This document shows positions 46,096 through 58,900 of a stretch of 64,000 bases of DNA, piece by piece. The notes beneath the pieces are model-generated. The model did no database searches. It was not told the origin of the DNA and saw only the letters and a program-made list of their open reading frames with translations. How positions within the stretch are numbered: position 1 is the first letter of the stretch; each line of letters begins with the position of its first letter. The stretch comes from Hirundichthys speculiger (Eukaryota > Chordata > Actinopteri > Beloniformes > Exocoetidae): NCBI GenBank assembly GCA_018398805.1, contig JAGFBZ010000342.1, forward strand, positions 1 to 64,000. Direction: 5' to 3'. The position numbers and the translations under genes are program-made.

Positions 46096-46461
46096 ATGAA
46101 CCAGCAGATCTAAAGAAACGGTTCTCAGCTGTAAGTCGCTGCCTCAACAGGGGGTGCAAGTATCCTGGGTTCTGGTTCAGGAGGATGCCAGGATGCAGGA
46201 TCTGGAGTAATCCTGACTCTATAGGTGCTCTGCTCACCTGTTGATCTGTGTCTCTCACCTGCAGTCATGAACTGAGAGTAGTGACAACGACCATCAGGCA
46301 GAAGATGATGAGAGAAGGGAAACATCTGGAGCAAACAAACAGAGCCCGTCGACCTTCTGAGACTGAAGCAGACCTGAATCAACACCTGGAACAGGTACGC
46401 CGCACGCCGACCATCCACAGTCGACATGTACGTGTGTCCGCAGTAACTCTGTCCTCTCCAG

Positions 46462-46515
46462 ATGTTGAGTGCAGACCAGCAGCTGCGTTCAGCCTCTCCA
46501 TCATGGACAATGTGA
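46462..46515 (+). promoter_or_regulatory. Upstream ORF overlapping the drd4 start
   Basis: ATG at 46462 opens 17 codons in another frame and ends at TGA 46513-46515, past the drd4 ATG at 46503. A ribosome starting here cannot initiate drd4. It matters only if the mRNA begins upstream; a CTCTCCAG acceptor-like site ends at 46461. Confidence 0.4.
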
Positions 46516-47245
46516 CATCTGGGAGCCCTCCAGGTGAGACGCACCTGAAGGACTACAACTACCTGGCCCTGGTCCTCGGCATCCCCTTAATCCTCATCAT
46601 CATCCTGGGGAATGTTCTGGTGTGTCTGAGCGTGCTCACCGAGCGCTCGCTGAAGACCGCCACCAACTACTTCATCATCAGCCTGGCGGTGGCTGACCTG
46701 CTGCTGGCCGTGCTGGTGCTGCCGCTCTACGTCTACTCTGAGGTGGGCGGGGCGTCGCGGTGGCGCGGGTTTGGTTTAGCTGTCGGTGGCTGTGGTGTGA
46801 TCATTTACCGGGGACTCTCTGCGTCTAGTTCCTGGGGGGAACCTGGACCCTGAGCACCTACATCTGCGACGCCCTGATGACCATGGACGTGATGCTGTGC
46901 ACGGCCTCCATCCTGAACCTGTGTGCCATCAGCGTGGACAGGTGAGTCCACCTGCTCTCGCCGTAGAGGCGCCGCTGATTCAGCCGGTCGAGTTTTCGAC
47001 CTTTCTGCAGAGCGAAAAGTAGTAGATTAAAAAAACTTGTGATTTTCTTGACTCGTGGTTTTGTCATTTTTGAAACAAAAACTAAAATTCTATATGAAAG
47101 TCGCAATTTTGTGATTTGGATTTTTTTGGCCAAAAGTTGTGATTTTATATGATTTGTGTTTTTATGATAAAAAAAAAGAAAAAAAAATCATGATTTGATG
47201 TCAAAAAGTTGGAATTTTGCAAAATTGGAATTTTATTTAAAAAAA

Positions 47246-47321
<76 letters not shown>

Positions 47322-50300
47322 TATAGACAGAAGTACAATATTGTTATTTTTTCAAAAAAATGTTTGATTTTAGGACATCAAGTCATAATTTTATGTCAAA
47401 AAGTTGCAATTTTGCAAAGGTCATTATTTTATGACGAAAATTTGCAATATGATGTTAAAAACTGCAATTTTGCCAGAGTTGCAATTTTATTACAACAATT
47501 TGTGAGTTTTACAATAGAAGTGTGTAGTTTAAAAAAGTTGCAATTTTACAACAAAAAAATGTGTTTTGATGATAAAAAGTCAAGATTTTGGGAAATTTTA
47601 GATTTTATCATAAAACTGCAACAATTGTGAAATTAGCTTTTTTTTTTAAACAATTTTTTTAAATTTTAGGAAATAGAATTATTATTTTATGTCAAAAAGT
47701 TGCAATGTTGTGAAATTAGTTATTTTTCTAATATTATATTATAGTAAAAAAAAAAAAAGTCATTTACATGATTTAAGTGCTCGTGGTTTGAGCACTTGAC
47801 CCCAAAAATGTCTGCACGGCTCCGATTACAATATTTAAAAAATACCAATAAACATAAGACCAAAATCGGTTTAACCTCTCAAAAGGTTTCTAAAAAGTAA
47901 AATGTTTCAGTGGAGGGCTTTACGTTTTCCAGTAAACACTCAGGGTTAGAAAGTTTTGATGCAAAGTCTTTGTTTGATGAAGACTTTAAGCAGCACAAAC
48001 GAGAATTCAAAATGTCTAAAATAAATCAAAGTTTTAAAGGAAAAAGACTTAAAAAGATGCAAAGAGTTGATATCCAGATTTTTGTGTTTGACAGTTGCTA
48101 ATGGACCCAATCAACAGCTTTAACGTGTTGAGAAAATGTAATGAAACACCTCAGCAAGTCAAACATGACTGAGACAAAGGTATTTTTACTACTGAGAGCT
48201 ACAGTCTAAATTTAAAAGTAACAAGCAGACGCCGCTGAATGACGCTGAATATTAAGTCGACACTTGAACACTATAAAATTTTAACTGAACTCCTTGCATG
48301 CATGCATGAGGGGAAAAAACAACCCTCGAATCATAATCAGAGTAAAACTAGACGAAACAAGCATCTGCACAGGTGTTTCACAGCTGCATCCTGAATTATA
48401 CCAACAGTTTAGAAAAGAGAGGAACTTATTTTATGGGTCATTCTACAGAAACGTCCACTTTTCTGTCCCTAGACTTTACAGGCCAGTTGCGTTGTAAAAA
48501 TAATTAAATTTAGGGATTTAATTATATTCCAGACAAAACAATATGATATTTGAACAATTATACCTTTTTGAACCACTAATTAGACATTATTTCTTTTTAA
48601 TCATTTTAATGTTTTTCCAAGTATGACCAAAATGGCTGTCCCTACGGCCATGCTGAGAAATTAAGGGCTTTATTTTTAAATGAAAAACATATACTTTATT
48701 AGCACAAATGCAGTTATGTGTTCATACATGCCCAATATATCACACAATAAAAAAATAAATCACAATATTGCAAATAAATATTATAAAAAAACATAATAAA
48801 TGTGTACGTCCCTTGGATTCACGTCACTGGGGTTACTGCATGACAAAAGACTATTATTTTGACATACAACGACATGGTGATGACATCACAGGAAGTTATT
48901 TTGCTTCCTCTCTGAGGATAAAGGAAGAGAGACACATGGTGAGTTCAATGTCCTTTTTAATTTTTCATAAATTTGAATAATTTACCCTAAGATTTTCTTC
49001 GAAGCTATAGTGTAAGTCACTGGTATGACCTACTTTAATATTTGGGAAATGAACATGGAAGAATAAAAATTGTTTAAATTATGTACAATTAAGTGAGTAC
49101 TTCATGAATGTCAACATGTGGTTTGATTCTCTGTGGCAGCCATCTTGTAAAATAGATTTTTTATGACAGATGTCACTGGTGTTACCATCCTGATGGGTAA
49201 CTCCAGTGACTTTGATAACTATATGTAGATAGTCTTTGTTTATTTTCCTATTCATATTTATTATTGAGTTGATTTGCATATATAATGTTATATTCATATA
49301 TTTAATCGATATAATAACATTTTGTGTCACTGTGAATCCCTGTTTAGACAGCTATGGCTAAGCTGAGTGCAGCTGAGAAGCAGAGGCGGTACAGAGAGCG
49401 TAGGGATGCTGACCCTCAACGCAGACAGGAATACTTACAGAAAAAGAAAGAAAGCTATGTCAGAGACATTGAAACAGGAAAGAGGAAGAGAATCAGTGAG
49501 CTAACTGAAAGGAATAAGAGAGCTCAACGTAAGGAATGGAGGATTCGCTAGCAGAGGTGCAGGGAAAGATCAAGGACCAATGGACAGAATAGTGCAGAAC
49601 CATTGACCCCTCCATCAACACCTGATACACCACCCCTCAGGTCAAGGTTAAGATTAAACCACAAAAAATGCTACTGTCTGCAGGAAGTTGCTCTTGTACC
49701 TTTGGAGGAAGCAATCAGTCACCCAAGCAATGAGTTCAGGCCCACTGTCATTGAACCTCACCCTTGTGGACAATGGTGTGTTGTCCAGTACGATAACACC
49801 CCTTACCCTAGCATCATTCTACAGGTGGAGGAGGGCAGTGTGCAAGTGAAATGCATGCACTCCAATGGAGTTAATATGTTCTACTGGCCAAGCCCGAGAG
49901 ATGATGTGACCTGGTACGAGGATGGTCAGGTCATGTGCCTAATACCAGAACCCCTGGCACTGAACAGGGGAACTTTGAGTCCTGTTGCATTCACCAGACT
50001 CTCATGGGCCTTCCATAGCCTGTTGCATTCACCTTACTCTCAGAGTTTGTTACACCCCACCCACACATTACTGATACTCAAGAGCCTATCATGGCTCATT
50101 ACGCTGACCACACGCCCAAGGGCCCTCCATAGCCCGTTTGCATTCACCCTACAACAATTCCACTACTTCTTTATTATTATTTTTTACTTTTTCTGTGCTC
50201 TCCTCTCTCTGTCCTACATCCTCTTTCTGTCCTCCATCTTCTCTCTGTCCTACATCCTCTCTCTGTCCTGTCTCCCCTCTTTTCTTTCTCTACCCGGCTG

Positions 50301-53300
50301 GCCTTCGGCAGGAAGGTCCCCCCATATGAGCCAGGTCCTGCTCAAGGTTTCTTCCTCTTAAAGTGGAGTTTTTCCTTGCCACTGTTTGGTATAAAGGTTT
50401 TTTTTCTCCCTACGTGGGAGTTTTTTACCTGCCATTATCATTGATTGGATTTAATGATATAATCTTAGTTGATGATATTTGCTCGGGGGTCATGCTCTGG
50501 GTCTCTGTGAAGCACCTAGAGATAATTGTCATTGTAACAGACGCTATATAAATAAAATTGAATTGAATTGAATTGAATTGAATCGGCATTCAGTCCAAAT
50601 TGAGAAACGGTTCTGGGAGTTCATCAAGGAACAGCTTCTGTAAAATGAATTTATAGACATACTCACGTTCTTCATTTGAGTTTGTTTGTTTGCCAAAGAG
50701 TTAGTTTGTTTAATGTTTGTGTCACGTTTACAGACTGCAATTTCAGTTGAAAGATACATTTTTACATAGAATATTTTACTTGTGTTTTATACCTATTGTT
50801 TTTTTACTGTTTATATTGTTACATGAAATATTTTGGTGTAGTGCCTCATTAGTGTTTTGGACTGCAAATGAGTTTAATCTTATGAGTGTCACTGGTGTCA
50901 CATTATGTCACTGGTGTCACCGTGTGCATTTTTGGGAACATCATATCAAAACGTGTAAAATTTGTCATGGGAGGGATTTTGAATCAGTTTAATTTTTCTG
51001 TACTTAAGAGTTCACATTTACAATATTTCATTATTGCTTCAAGTTAGCTGTTTTCAATTACAATTTCATTTTTACAGTAAAGACAGTTTAAAAACTGAAG
51101 AAATGTCATTCGAACACAGTTCTAACAAACATTTCTAAAAGAAATAAAATAATAATCTCTTAATAATTAGCCTCATCATTTTTGTACAGTTACTGTGATT
51201 TAATGTGCAAAAGAAGTTGAGAATTAATATGTAATAAAAGTTGATTTTATTCCAAAATGAGGTGAGGTAACACCATTGACAAATAAATGGTATACGAAAT
51301 CTTGAAATAAATATACAAAAAAGGCAAAAAGCCATTAAGGTGGACCTTATGCATGTTCTCATAGCCAATTAGTGTAGTAATAATGTAGTATAATTTTAAA
51401 GACCAGAAAAAGAAATTAATTTTTAGTCATGATGACATGTCAAAAGTAGACGTTTGTGTAGAATGACCCTTATAGCTAATGTCCAAAAGTAAAGATGAGG
51501 AATACCACTACCTTCACTTTATTGTCCTTGAGCCACGTTGTAACTTATCTGAGGTGTGTTTGGGGTCACTGTCCGTATGGGAGACCCGTCGATACCCAGG
51601 GTTTAACTTATCGGCCGATGACCTTGAGCAGCCCCTCAGCGTGATACTGCCACCACCATGCGTCACTGTTGAGACGGTGCTAAACCTAACAACGATCCTG
51701 ATGGCCAAACGGTTCAGTTTTAGTGCCTTAAAACCACAGGACGCCTCTTCAAAGCTTTAGATCTTTAGGTCTTTGTCCCCATGTGCAGCCAAAGTCATCC
51801 AAAGTAGCCTCAGACTCCCGTCTCGGTCATCTTTTGCGACAGCCGTGATTTACGGACCTTTATCACACATCAACAACGATGAAAGTAGCTCACAGAGCTG
51901 CAGCTGACAGAAACTCAAGAAAGTAGCCAAGAAGATGACCAAACAAGTCGTCAGACTGACTTTACCTCCACGCATTTAGGGGGAGCCAGTGAGCTAAAAA
52001 TGGAAAATGCTTCTTTGCGCTGCTTTAAAATCACATTGCGTCCGTGTCTTGTTTTTTTCTGCTGATAACAACAACGTGTTGATCATTACTTCACCGGTAA
52101 AACCGCTGCAGAACATCTTCACTCAGGTGATCCCACGTCACCTCTGAATGAATGAATGAATGCTATATTTCAGTTTAAAAACAAAAATAAAAACAAAAAC
52201 AAAAATAAAATGTTTTTACAAAAGAATTTATCAGATAGCAACCGAAAAAGGAGTAGGCTGAAGCCCCAAGGCTTATTTTTGCCTATCCTATACCATCATT
52301 TATTTATTTATTTTATTTAGCTTTTGTTTATACAGGTAAAAACACATTGAGATCAAGATCTCATTTTCAAGTGTGACCTGTTAATCAGAGGATTAACTGA
52401 ATAATTCACAATAAAACATCAGTACTAGTACATCATTACAGCTTTCAACAAACTTTATCATCTATTATTACTCCCAAAAACTTAGTTTCATATACTCTTT
52501 CAGTTTCAACATTGTTTAACTTCAGTTTTACCTCAATGTTAGTCCATTTACCACCGAACAACATAAATTTAGTTTTACTTTCATTTAGCGATAGTTTATT
52601 TAAAGCAAACCATTTGGTTAATTTCATCAATTCTATTTCTACAGTTTTCTACAACTCCTTTATGTTCCCTCCAGAACAAAATAAATTGGTATCATCTGCA
52701 AACGAAACATATTTTAATGTATCACTTACTGTACAAATTTAATTTATATAAAATATAAATAACTTTGGTCCTAACACTGAGCCTTGTGGAACTCCACAGG
52801 TTACATGCTTATGATGAGACCTATAAGTGACTTCTGACGAAAGCAGTCTTCTTCACCTGAAGCAGGACACCTGAACCTCGTCATCAACACTAACGTTGGT
52901 CCGTTCTCTCACCTGTTCACACTACAGGTACATCGCCGTGGTGGTGCCGTTAAAGTACAACCGGAACCAGTTCAGCGTTCGCCAGCTGGCTCTCATCACG
53001 GCCACCTGGGTCCTGTCTCTGGGCGTGGCGAGCCCGGTCATCTTCGGTTTGAACCAGGTGCCAGACCGGGATCCGTCCGTGTGCAAGCTGGAGGACGATC
53101 GCTTCGTGGTGTACTCGTCGGTCTGCTCCTTCTTCGTCCCCTGCCCTGTCATGCTCTTCCTCTACTACTGGATGTTTCGGGGCCTGCGGCAGTGGAGCGA
53201 CCGGAGCCGGTCCAAGGCGGGCAGCGCCGCTGGTCGCCAGGGTCTCTCTTTGCGTCTCGGCTCAGCTCTGTGCCGGGCCAAAGCCACGACGGCCGGGAGT

Positions 53301-53616
53301 CGAGAGAAGGTCGTGTACACGGTCCCGGACGGGCTTAGTCCCACCTCCCCGTCCAACGTGTCCGTGGCGATGTCCGGTGCGACACCTGAGGTGGAAGGTG
53401 GGCAGGGTGGGGCCGTGGTTCTGGCTGAGAGCGACCCGATGACGACTCAGATAGACAGCGTGTCGGACGGCGAGGCCGCAGAGAGGCGGCAGGGAAGCAG
53501 CCGCCGGGCCAACGGCCTGAAGAGCAGCTCCGCGAGGGGAGGACGGAGGACCAGCAAGACCAGCAGGGTCAGCGGGAGGGAGCGCAAGGCCATGAAGGTC
53601 CTGCCGGTGGTCGTCG
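46503..53616 (+). CDS. drd4: Dopamine receptor D4, exons 1-3 (3' exon outside window)
   Basis: Plasma-membrane GPCR for dopamine, Gi/o-coupled in the D2-like class. Exons: 46503-46742, 46829-46941 and 52928-53616, all GT/AG, encoding 347 residues. The ATG has a strong context (A at -3, G at +4). Residues 1-17 are extracellular with sequon N3-V-T. TM1 has N37, TM2 D65 ([10 protein letters not shown]), and TM3 the amine-binding D100 with disulphide C93 ([15 protein letters not shown]). The DRY motif at 117-119 spans the exon 2/3 junction. ECL2 has C170, and TM5 carries S181, S182 and S185 before P189. A long basic/Ser-rich third loop follows, then [11 protein letters not shown] entering TM6. 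[33 protein letters not shown] and the exon breaks match D4 rather than D2 or D3. TM6 after VVVG, TM7 and the C-tail must lie beyond 64000. Intron 2 is 6.0 kb and intron 3 exceeds 10.3 kb because of transposons. Confidence 0.95.
47030..47760. repeat. Low-complexity AAAGTTGCAATTTT tract with (A)n(TA)n
   Basis: Degenerate units such as AAAAAGTTGCAATTTTG recur. An A-run then TA repeat lies at about 47239-47318. Within drd4 intron 2. Confidence 0.85.
47761..48430. other. Unassigned intronic sequence
   Basis: drd4 intron 2; no feature recognised. Confidence 0.4.
48823..49210. repeat. 5' cluster of the 14-bp motif GTCACTGGTGTYAC
   Basis: Plus copies at 48823 (GTCACTGGGGTTAC), 49016 (GTCACTGGTATGAC) and 49172 (GTCACTGGTGTTAC), and a minus copy at 49197-49210 (read as GTCACTGGAGTTAC). 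The last two face each other across 11 bases. Subterminal repeats of this kind are usually transposase-binding sites. Confidence 0.75.
49354..50643 (+). pseudogene. Fish multicopy-family protein, N and C ends only
   Basis: Starts [20 protein letters not shown], a basic N-terminal domain of an uncharacterised protein family that I recognise as high-copy in fish, followed by [23 protein letters not shown] at 49549-49551 interrupts it; reading continues in frame through [15 protein letters not shown] to a C-terminal domain with [43 protein letters not shown] and [14 protein letters not shown] tail is then inserted (about 49975-50583), and the ending [19 protein letters not shown] with TAA at 50641-50643 follows. 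The large central part typical of the full-length family appears deleted. Its place between TIRs suggests a transposon-encoded protein, possibly the transposase. Confidence 0.65.
49980..50583 (+). mobile_element. LINE 3' end inserted in the pseudogene
   Basis: Sequence ending with CAAGGTTTCTTCCTCTTAAAG, GAAGCACCTAGAGATAATTG, CGCTATATAAATAAAATTG and (AATTG)n at 50559-50583 is the 3' region of a common fish non-LTR element. Its 5' border is approximate. The run of CTCTCTGTCC units (50190-50270) is internal simple repeat. Confidence 0.75.
50888..51280. repeat. 3' cluster of the 14-bp motif GTCACTGGTGTYAC
   Basis: Plus copies at 50888-50901 and 50907-50920 are identical, 5 bases apart. A minus copy lies at 51267-51280 (read as GTCAATGGTGTTAC). 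Confidence 0.75.
51500..51780 (-). pseudogene. Tc1-like transposase remnant
   Basis: The minus strand has [20 protein letters not shown], the Tc1 VxHGGGSIMLWG region, and further on [15 protein letters not shown] (DNDPKHTSK in intact copies). Starts 31 bp after the TIR transposon. Confidence 0.8.
51781..52440. other. Unassigned intronic sequence
   Basis: drd4 intron 2. Contains simple AAAAACAAAAAT (52180-52210) and TTTA (52295-52320) runs. Confidence 0.4.
52442..52835 (-). pseudogene. CR1/Rex1-like LINE reverse transcriptase fragment
   Basis: The minus strand reads [20 protein letters not shown], then (one TAA) [18 protein letters not shown], then [20 protein letters not shown] and [11 protein letters not shown]. 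These are RT motifs in order, GVPQGS, FADD and the thumb-proximal N-KT motif. It ends about 90 bp before drd4 exon 3. Confidence 0.85.
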
Positions 53617-54301
53617 GTGAGTATCTGAACCGAAACCGAAACTCTGGACACAACTGGCTTGACTAGACTTGACTAAATAAAGAAAAAAAAACACATTTGA
53701 CTGCACAAATGGTGTGCCGATGTCCGGTGGTAATTCGGCGGTAAAGCCATCCTGCCGACTTAGTGACTTTTTCGGTGTATTTACGATTATTCGCATCTCT
53801 GGCAACTTTTTTTTTTTTTTTTTTAACTGGCACCATTGGAGTTTTCGGTCTTTGATGTGAAAGAACTAGGGCTGGGCAACGATTAAAATTTTAATCGCGA
53901 TTAATCGCATGATTTCCCTGATTAATCACGATTGATCCCATTGTATACGCAAAATCAAATAATGAATTCAAAAGTAGTGTAAAAGTCACTTTTATTTAAA
54001 TGTTCTGCTGCCATATGAACTAAAGTGTCATAACATTTGTTGTTCAAACACTTTTAACACCAGCACATATTTAGTGTAAATCTCATCATAAATAATGTAA
54101 AATATAATAAAGGTTACTGCCACTGCTAGGGCATTAATGTCATCCTGTTTTTATTAAAAAATAAAAAAGTCGGTGTGAGAACCAAGATGGCGGTATAAGA
54201 AGTGGGTGACTTTTCTGAGCTCCTTAACACGACACTGATATTTTCTATATAACTCGGTCAAATTTGGCATCCAGGACTATTTACGTACTTGGCAAACTAA
54301 T

Positions 54302-55160
54302 ATGAGCATTGATGCCTACTTTTTGAGACGACCTGACAAGATGCCACTGAAAGAGGGTAAGAAATCGATGAAGGCGAACAGACCAGAAGCCGGTGCTAGC
54401 TCGCCTACCCCCCCCTCAGGGGAGGATGAACACCCGCTAGCTAGCGGCCATGGTGACACACTTGACCCGGCTTTCCGTCAAACTATTCAGGAAATAACAG
54501 CTATATATAACAGAAGTGATTGATGAAAAGCTGGGACCATTATCCCAAACGCTGCAGGCCCATGCAGTGGAACTACAAAAGTTTGACGAGCGGGTCACCG
54601 AGGCAGAGAGCAGGATCTCTGCGGTTGAACACAACTCCGAACAAGCGGTGTCGAGGATTCAGGCACTCGAGAAACAAATTCAAAGCATGGCTGACCATAT
54701 TGATGACCTCGAGAATAGAGGCAGGCGTAAAAATATACGGCTCATTGGCTTACCAGAAGACGTGGAGGGTAATCATTCAGCTAAGTTCTTCGAGGGCTGG
54801 ATACCCGACCTGCTCGGGCTGGAAACGAAAACAGGCCGTTTGAAGATTGAAAGAGCTCACCGCACGCTAGCTCCGAAACCAGGGTCCAACCAGCGACCCC
54901 GACCCGTCCTCATCAGATTCCACAATTTTGCGGATATGCAGAGGATGCTGGACGCTGCAAGACGCAGCGGGACCGTGAAGTACCAGGAATCGACCATCAT
55001 GTTTTTCAGGATCTGCCAGCTGCCGTTGTGCAGGAAACGAAAATGCTTTGATAGTGTGAAGCAACGCCTGAGGGACATCGGAGCCAAATATATGATACTC
55101 TACCCGGCTACGCTGAAAATAATCCACGGCGGGCCTACCAAAGTGTTCGACTCACTCTGA
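54302..55160 (+). pseudogene. LINE ORF1, frameshifted
   Basis: An N-terminal segment (54302-54520) ends at a frameshift near 54510. The rest (54516-55157) has a coiled coil (AVELQKFDERVTEAESRISA), DDLENRGRRKNIRLIGLPED, ERAHRTLAPKPGSN and ALIRF-like VLIRFHNFADMQRML, with a C-terminal KIIHGGPTKVFDS. Same family as the ORF1 at 21929-22840. Confidence 0.88.
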
Positions 55161-55959
55161 GTGTCAACGAAAGCACTCAGATAGACTACACGTGAGTCAC
55201 CAGCTGATTTGTTTACGTTTATGGGCAGCTGATTCAGAGATTATATATTTTGAATTTTATTTTAACTCTCTCTATATATATACACACACACACCCTTTTT
55301 TTTTTTTGTGTGTGTGTGTGTTTACTGAACTATTTAACTGAGCCATTTAAGTTTGTGTCCTCTAAAAGGAAAAAAAAGAAAAAGAAAAAAGTGGATAATT
55401 GTATATCATTAGACTGAAGCATCCACCGGACCTGCCTAAGCCTCTTCTCTTGTTGGGGAGGACAACCACAAACTGATCATGATTACTTATAAGCAGATCT
55501 TAGGAGGACAGGAATAGTAATGATGAGCAGAAATGGTTAACTGATTTGTCATTAAACAGTTCAGAATGTTTATTTATGTATTTTTATGCCCTATAACTCT
55601 TTGGTAATGGTGACTATGTCTGGTTGATAAAGTAATGTTTATATTTTAGTGAGTGTGTGTATGGGGGGTGCGCTCGGTCTGTTTATTCAGTCATAATGTG
55701 GATGTTTATATCACTCTAGTGATGTTATTTGAACTTGGAGCTGTACAGGAAGTTCACCAAGTCCAGTTATGGAAAAGGTTATGGTAATCCCCTGGTTATC
55801 ACGTGGGGAAGGTTTCTCGTTAGTGCTGTTGGCACATCTGTTATTTGTATTATATGTTGTCTTTTTTTTTGTTTTACAGCTGGGTAGCAATCAGGTGCAC
55901 AATCATTATGGATGTTGCAATGCATTTGGGAGCTTATACGTTTTTGTTTGCAAAGGGTT

Positions 55960-58900
55960 ATGGCAGGTAATACACTGAGATTGTGTACGTGGAATATTAA
56001 AGGAAGCCACTCGCCCATCAAAAGAAAGAAAGTATTGTTATCTTTAAAAAAAGAAAAAAATTGACATCGCTCTGTTGCAGGAAACACACTTAAATGATGA
56101 GGAGCATTTAAAACTGCAACAATGTGGCTTCGACCAAATTTATTTCTCATCTTTTACTACCAAAAGCAGAGGGGTGGCAGTTCTAATTAGGAAAACTTAC
56201 CAATTAAAGTGTCGAAGTGTATTAAGGACAACCATGGGCGGTTTGTACTTATTACAGCCTCCTTACATGGAGAGGAACTAGCTATTTTAAATGTTTACTG
56301 TCCCCCATGTCATCCCCTTAATTTTTTGAATGATGCATTTGTAAAGCTGTCTGATCTTGCAGTGGAGAACACTATAGTAGGAGGAGACTTTAACTGTCTC
56401 ATGAATCCATTGATGGACAGATTTCCTTTGGGTGCTCTATCCCTGTCGAAACAGTCGAAACAAATTGCTGGTCTTTTCGAGGACTTGGGATATGTGGATG
56501 TATGGAGAACATTACACCCTGTAGATAAAGAATATAGCTTTTTTTCTAATCCTCACAGATGCTACAGAAGGATTGACTATTTCTTCACCCCAAAACAGTT
56601 TATAGAATCAGTGGCCTCCTGTACAATCAGAAACATTTTAATATCTGATCATGCCGCGCTTTATTTAGACATTACAATTAAAGAACTTAACAAAAAATCG
56701 GTAGGGTGGAGAATGGACACTTCAATCTTAAAAGATCACAAATTTATGTCATATTTCACCTCAGAATTTAGGCTATTTCTCTCCATCAACTCCCCATCAC
56801 CAGCAATCCTTCTCTGCTGTGGGAGACCTCTAAGGCCGTTGCTAGGGGGTTAATCATCTCTCACACTACTAGCAAAAGACGCAAAAATTTAGAACAGCAA
56901 GTTTTATTGGAAAAAAGACTTGATATATCAGAGAAAGAATATGTCAAGAAACCTACAGCAGCTAAATTGAAGGAAATCTCTGCTATTCGTTCCACATTTA
57001 ATTAATTGTTAACTTAGAGGGCAGGGGAAAAATTAGGCTATGCAAAACAAAGATTATTTAAACATGGTGATAAACCGGGTAGATACTTAGCTTACTTAGC
57101 TAGGAAAAAAAGGGTCATTGGGTCTATATTAGATGGGACAGGTTCTTGTTCTTCTGATTCTAAAGTTATTAATGATGCTTTCAGGAACTTTTTTACAAAA
57201 TTATACCAATCAGAACAGGCCAATGACGCTGAAATATTAATGAGGCTTTCTTCTCCAAACTTGATCTTCCAACTATATCTCAGGACCAGAAGTCTGTTTT
57301 AAATGCTCCGATCTCTGTGGCTGAATTACGTGAGGCTGTTCAACATCTTCGGACAGGGAAGGCACTAGGCAATGATGGCCTTGGTACCGAGTTTTATAAA
57401 AATCTCCTATTAGAACCCATGGTGTATATGTTTAATTACTCATTTGACATTGGCACTCTCCCACCATCACTGAGAGAAGCCAATATTTCTTTAATTCTTA
57501 AAAAAAGGGAAGCGCCCGGAAGAATGCGCCTCATATAGGCCGATTTCGCTACTTAATATAGATTTAAAAATCTTATCCAAAGTATTAGCAAGAAGGCTGG
57601 AAGGCCTTCTACCAACCATAGTGAAAGAGGACCAAACTGGCTTCATTAAGGGTCGTAACTCATATAACAACATTAGAAGGCTATTAAATATTATCCAGCC
57701 GTCTCAACATCAGGCAATAAATGGTCTTGTGGTTTCCCTAGATGTGGAAAAGGCCTTCGATCGCGTTGAATGGCCCTACTTATTTTTTACACTTGGTCAG
57801 TTTGGCTTAGGCGATAACTTCACTAAGTGGGTGAAGGTTCTATACACCCAGCCATTGGCTGCAGTCATAACTAATGGACTGAGGTCCACAAATTTCGCAG
57901 TCCGAAGAGGCAATAGACAGGGTTGTCCTCTGTCTCCACTGTTGTTTGCAGCAGCAATCGAACCCCTGGCAGAAGCTATTAGGCGAGACCCTTTAATAAC
58001 TGGAATTGATATCGGCGGAAAATCGCATAAAATTACATTATATGCAGATGATGTTTTATTAATTATGTTAAACCCTTCTGTGTCAGTTCCATGTCTAATT
58101 CAGACTATCTCCCTGTTTGCTGCATTTTCTGGATACAAAATAAATTTTTCCAAGTCCGAGGCGATGCCTTTGGGTATTTTGCAGCAGCTGCCAGACAACC
58201 CCAATCCGTTCCCATTTAAATGGTCCCCCACTGGCTTTATATACTTAGGTGTATTTATCACGCCTCAATTTAATCAGATGTTTCACACCAACTTCAATCC
58301 GCTCTTTGATAAAATCAGACAGGATCTAGAGAGATGGGACAGTCTTCCTATATCATGGCTGGGTCGAGTCTCACTGCTAAAGATGAACGTCCTCCCACGT
58401 CTACTCTACCCAATACAAATGATCCCCGTTTTATTCAATCATAAAATAATTAAAAACCTAAATGGTTGGTTCAGTTCCTTCATATGGAACAGACGCAGAC
58501 TGCGGATTAGGATGTCAGTGTTGCAATTACCAAGTGCTATGGGTGGATTAGACCTCCCAGATATTAAAAAATACCAATTGATTGCCAATTTAAGATATAT
58601 AGCTGACTGGATTAAAGATGACGTCACCTCAATATGGCTTGACATCGAGAAGTCTCTTTCTAATTGTCCTCTTAAAAATTTACTTTTTATTACCAAACTG
58701 AAATCTATTAAAGAGCAGTGCAGCAACGCAGTTACAGTCAATGCTGTTACAGCATGGAGGACTACGCAGCATGTGGTAGGGAGACCAGGTCGTACGTCTG
58801 TCTTCACCCCAATCACTGACAACCCTGACTTCCTTCCAGGGACCTCAGATACAGCTTTCAGACGCTGGACGGTTAAGGGATTTTCTTCTTTGGGTGATCT

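Larger units (their letters stand above)
48435..51469 (+). mobile_element. 3.0-kb TIR transposon carrying a decayed gene
   Basis: Ends GGGTCATTCTACAGAAACGT and, on the minus strand, GGGTCATTCTACACAAACGT, continuing as C(C/T)ACTTTT. The 4-bp sequence TTAT flanks both ends (48431-48434 and 51470-51473). Inside are a single-gene remnant (49354-50643) and seven copies of a 14-mer GTCACTGGTGTYAC in two clusters either side of it. The superfamily is not certain; a 4-bp T/A-rich duplication and G-rich TIRs recall Kolobok or piggyBac (both TTAA), but TTAT is atypical. Confidence 0.75.
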
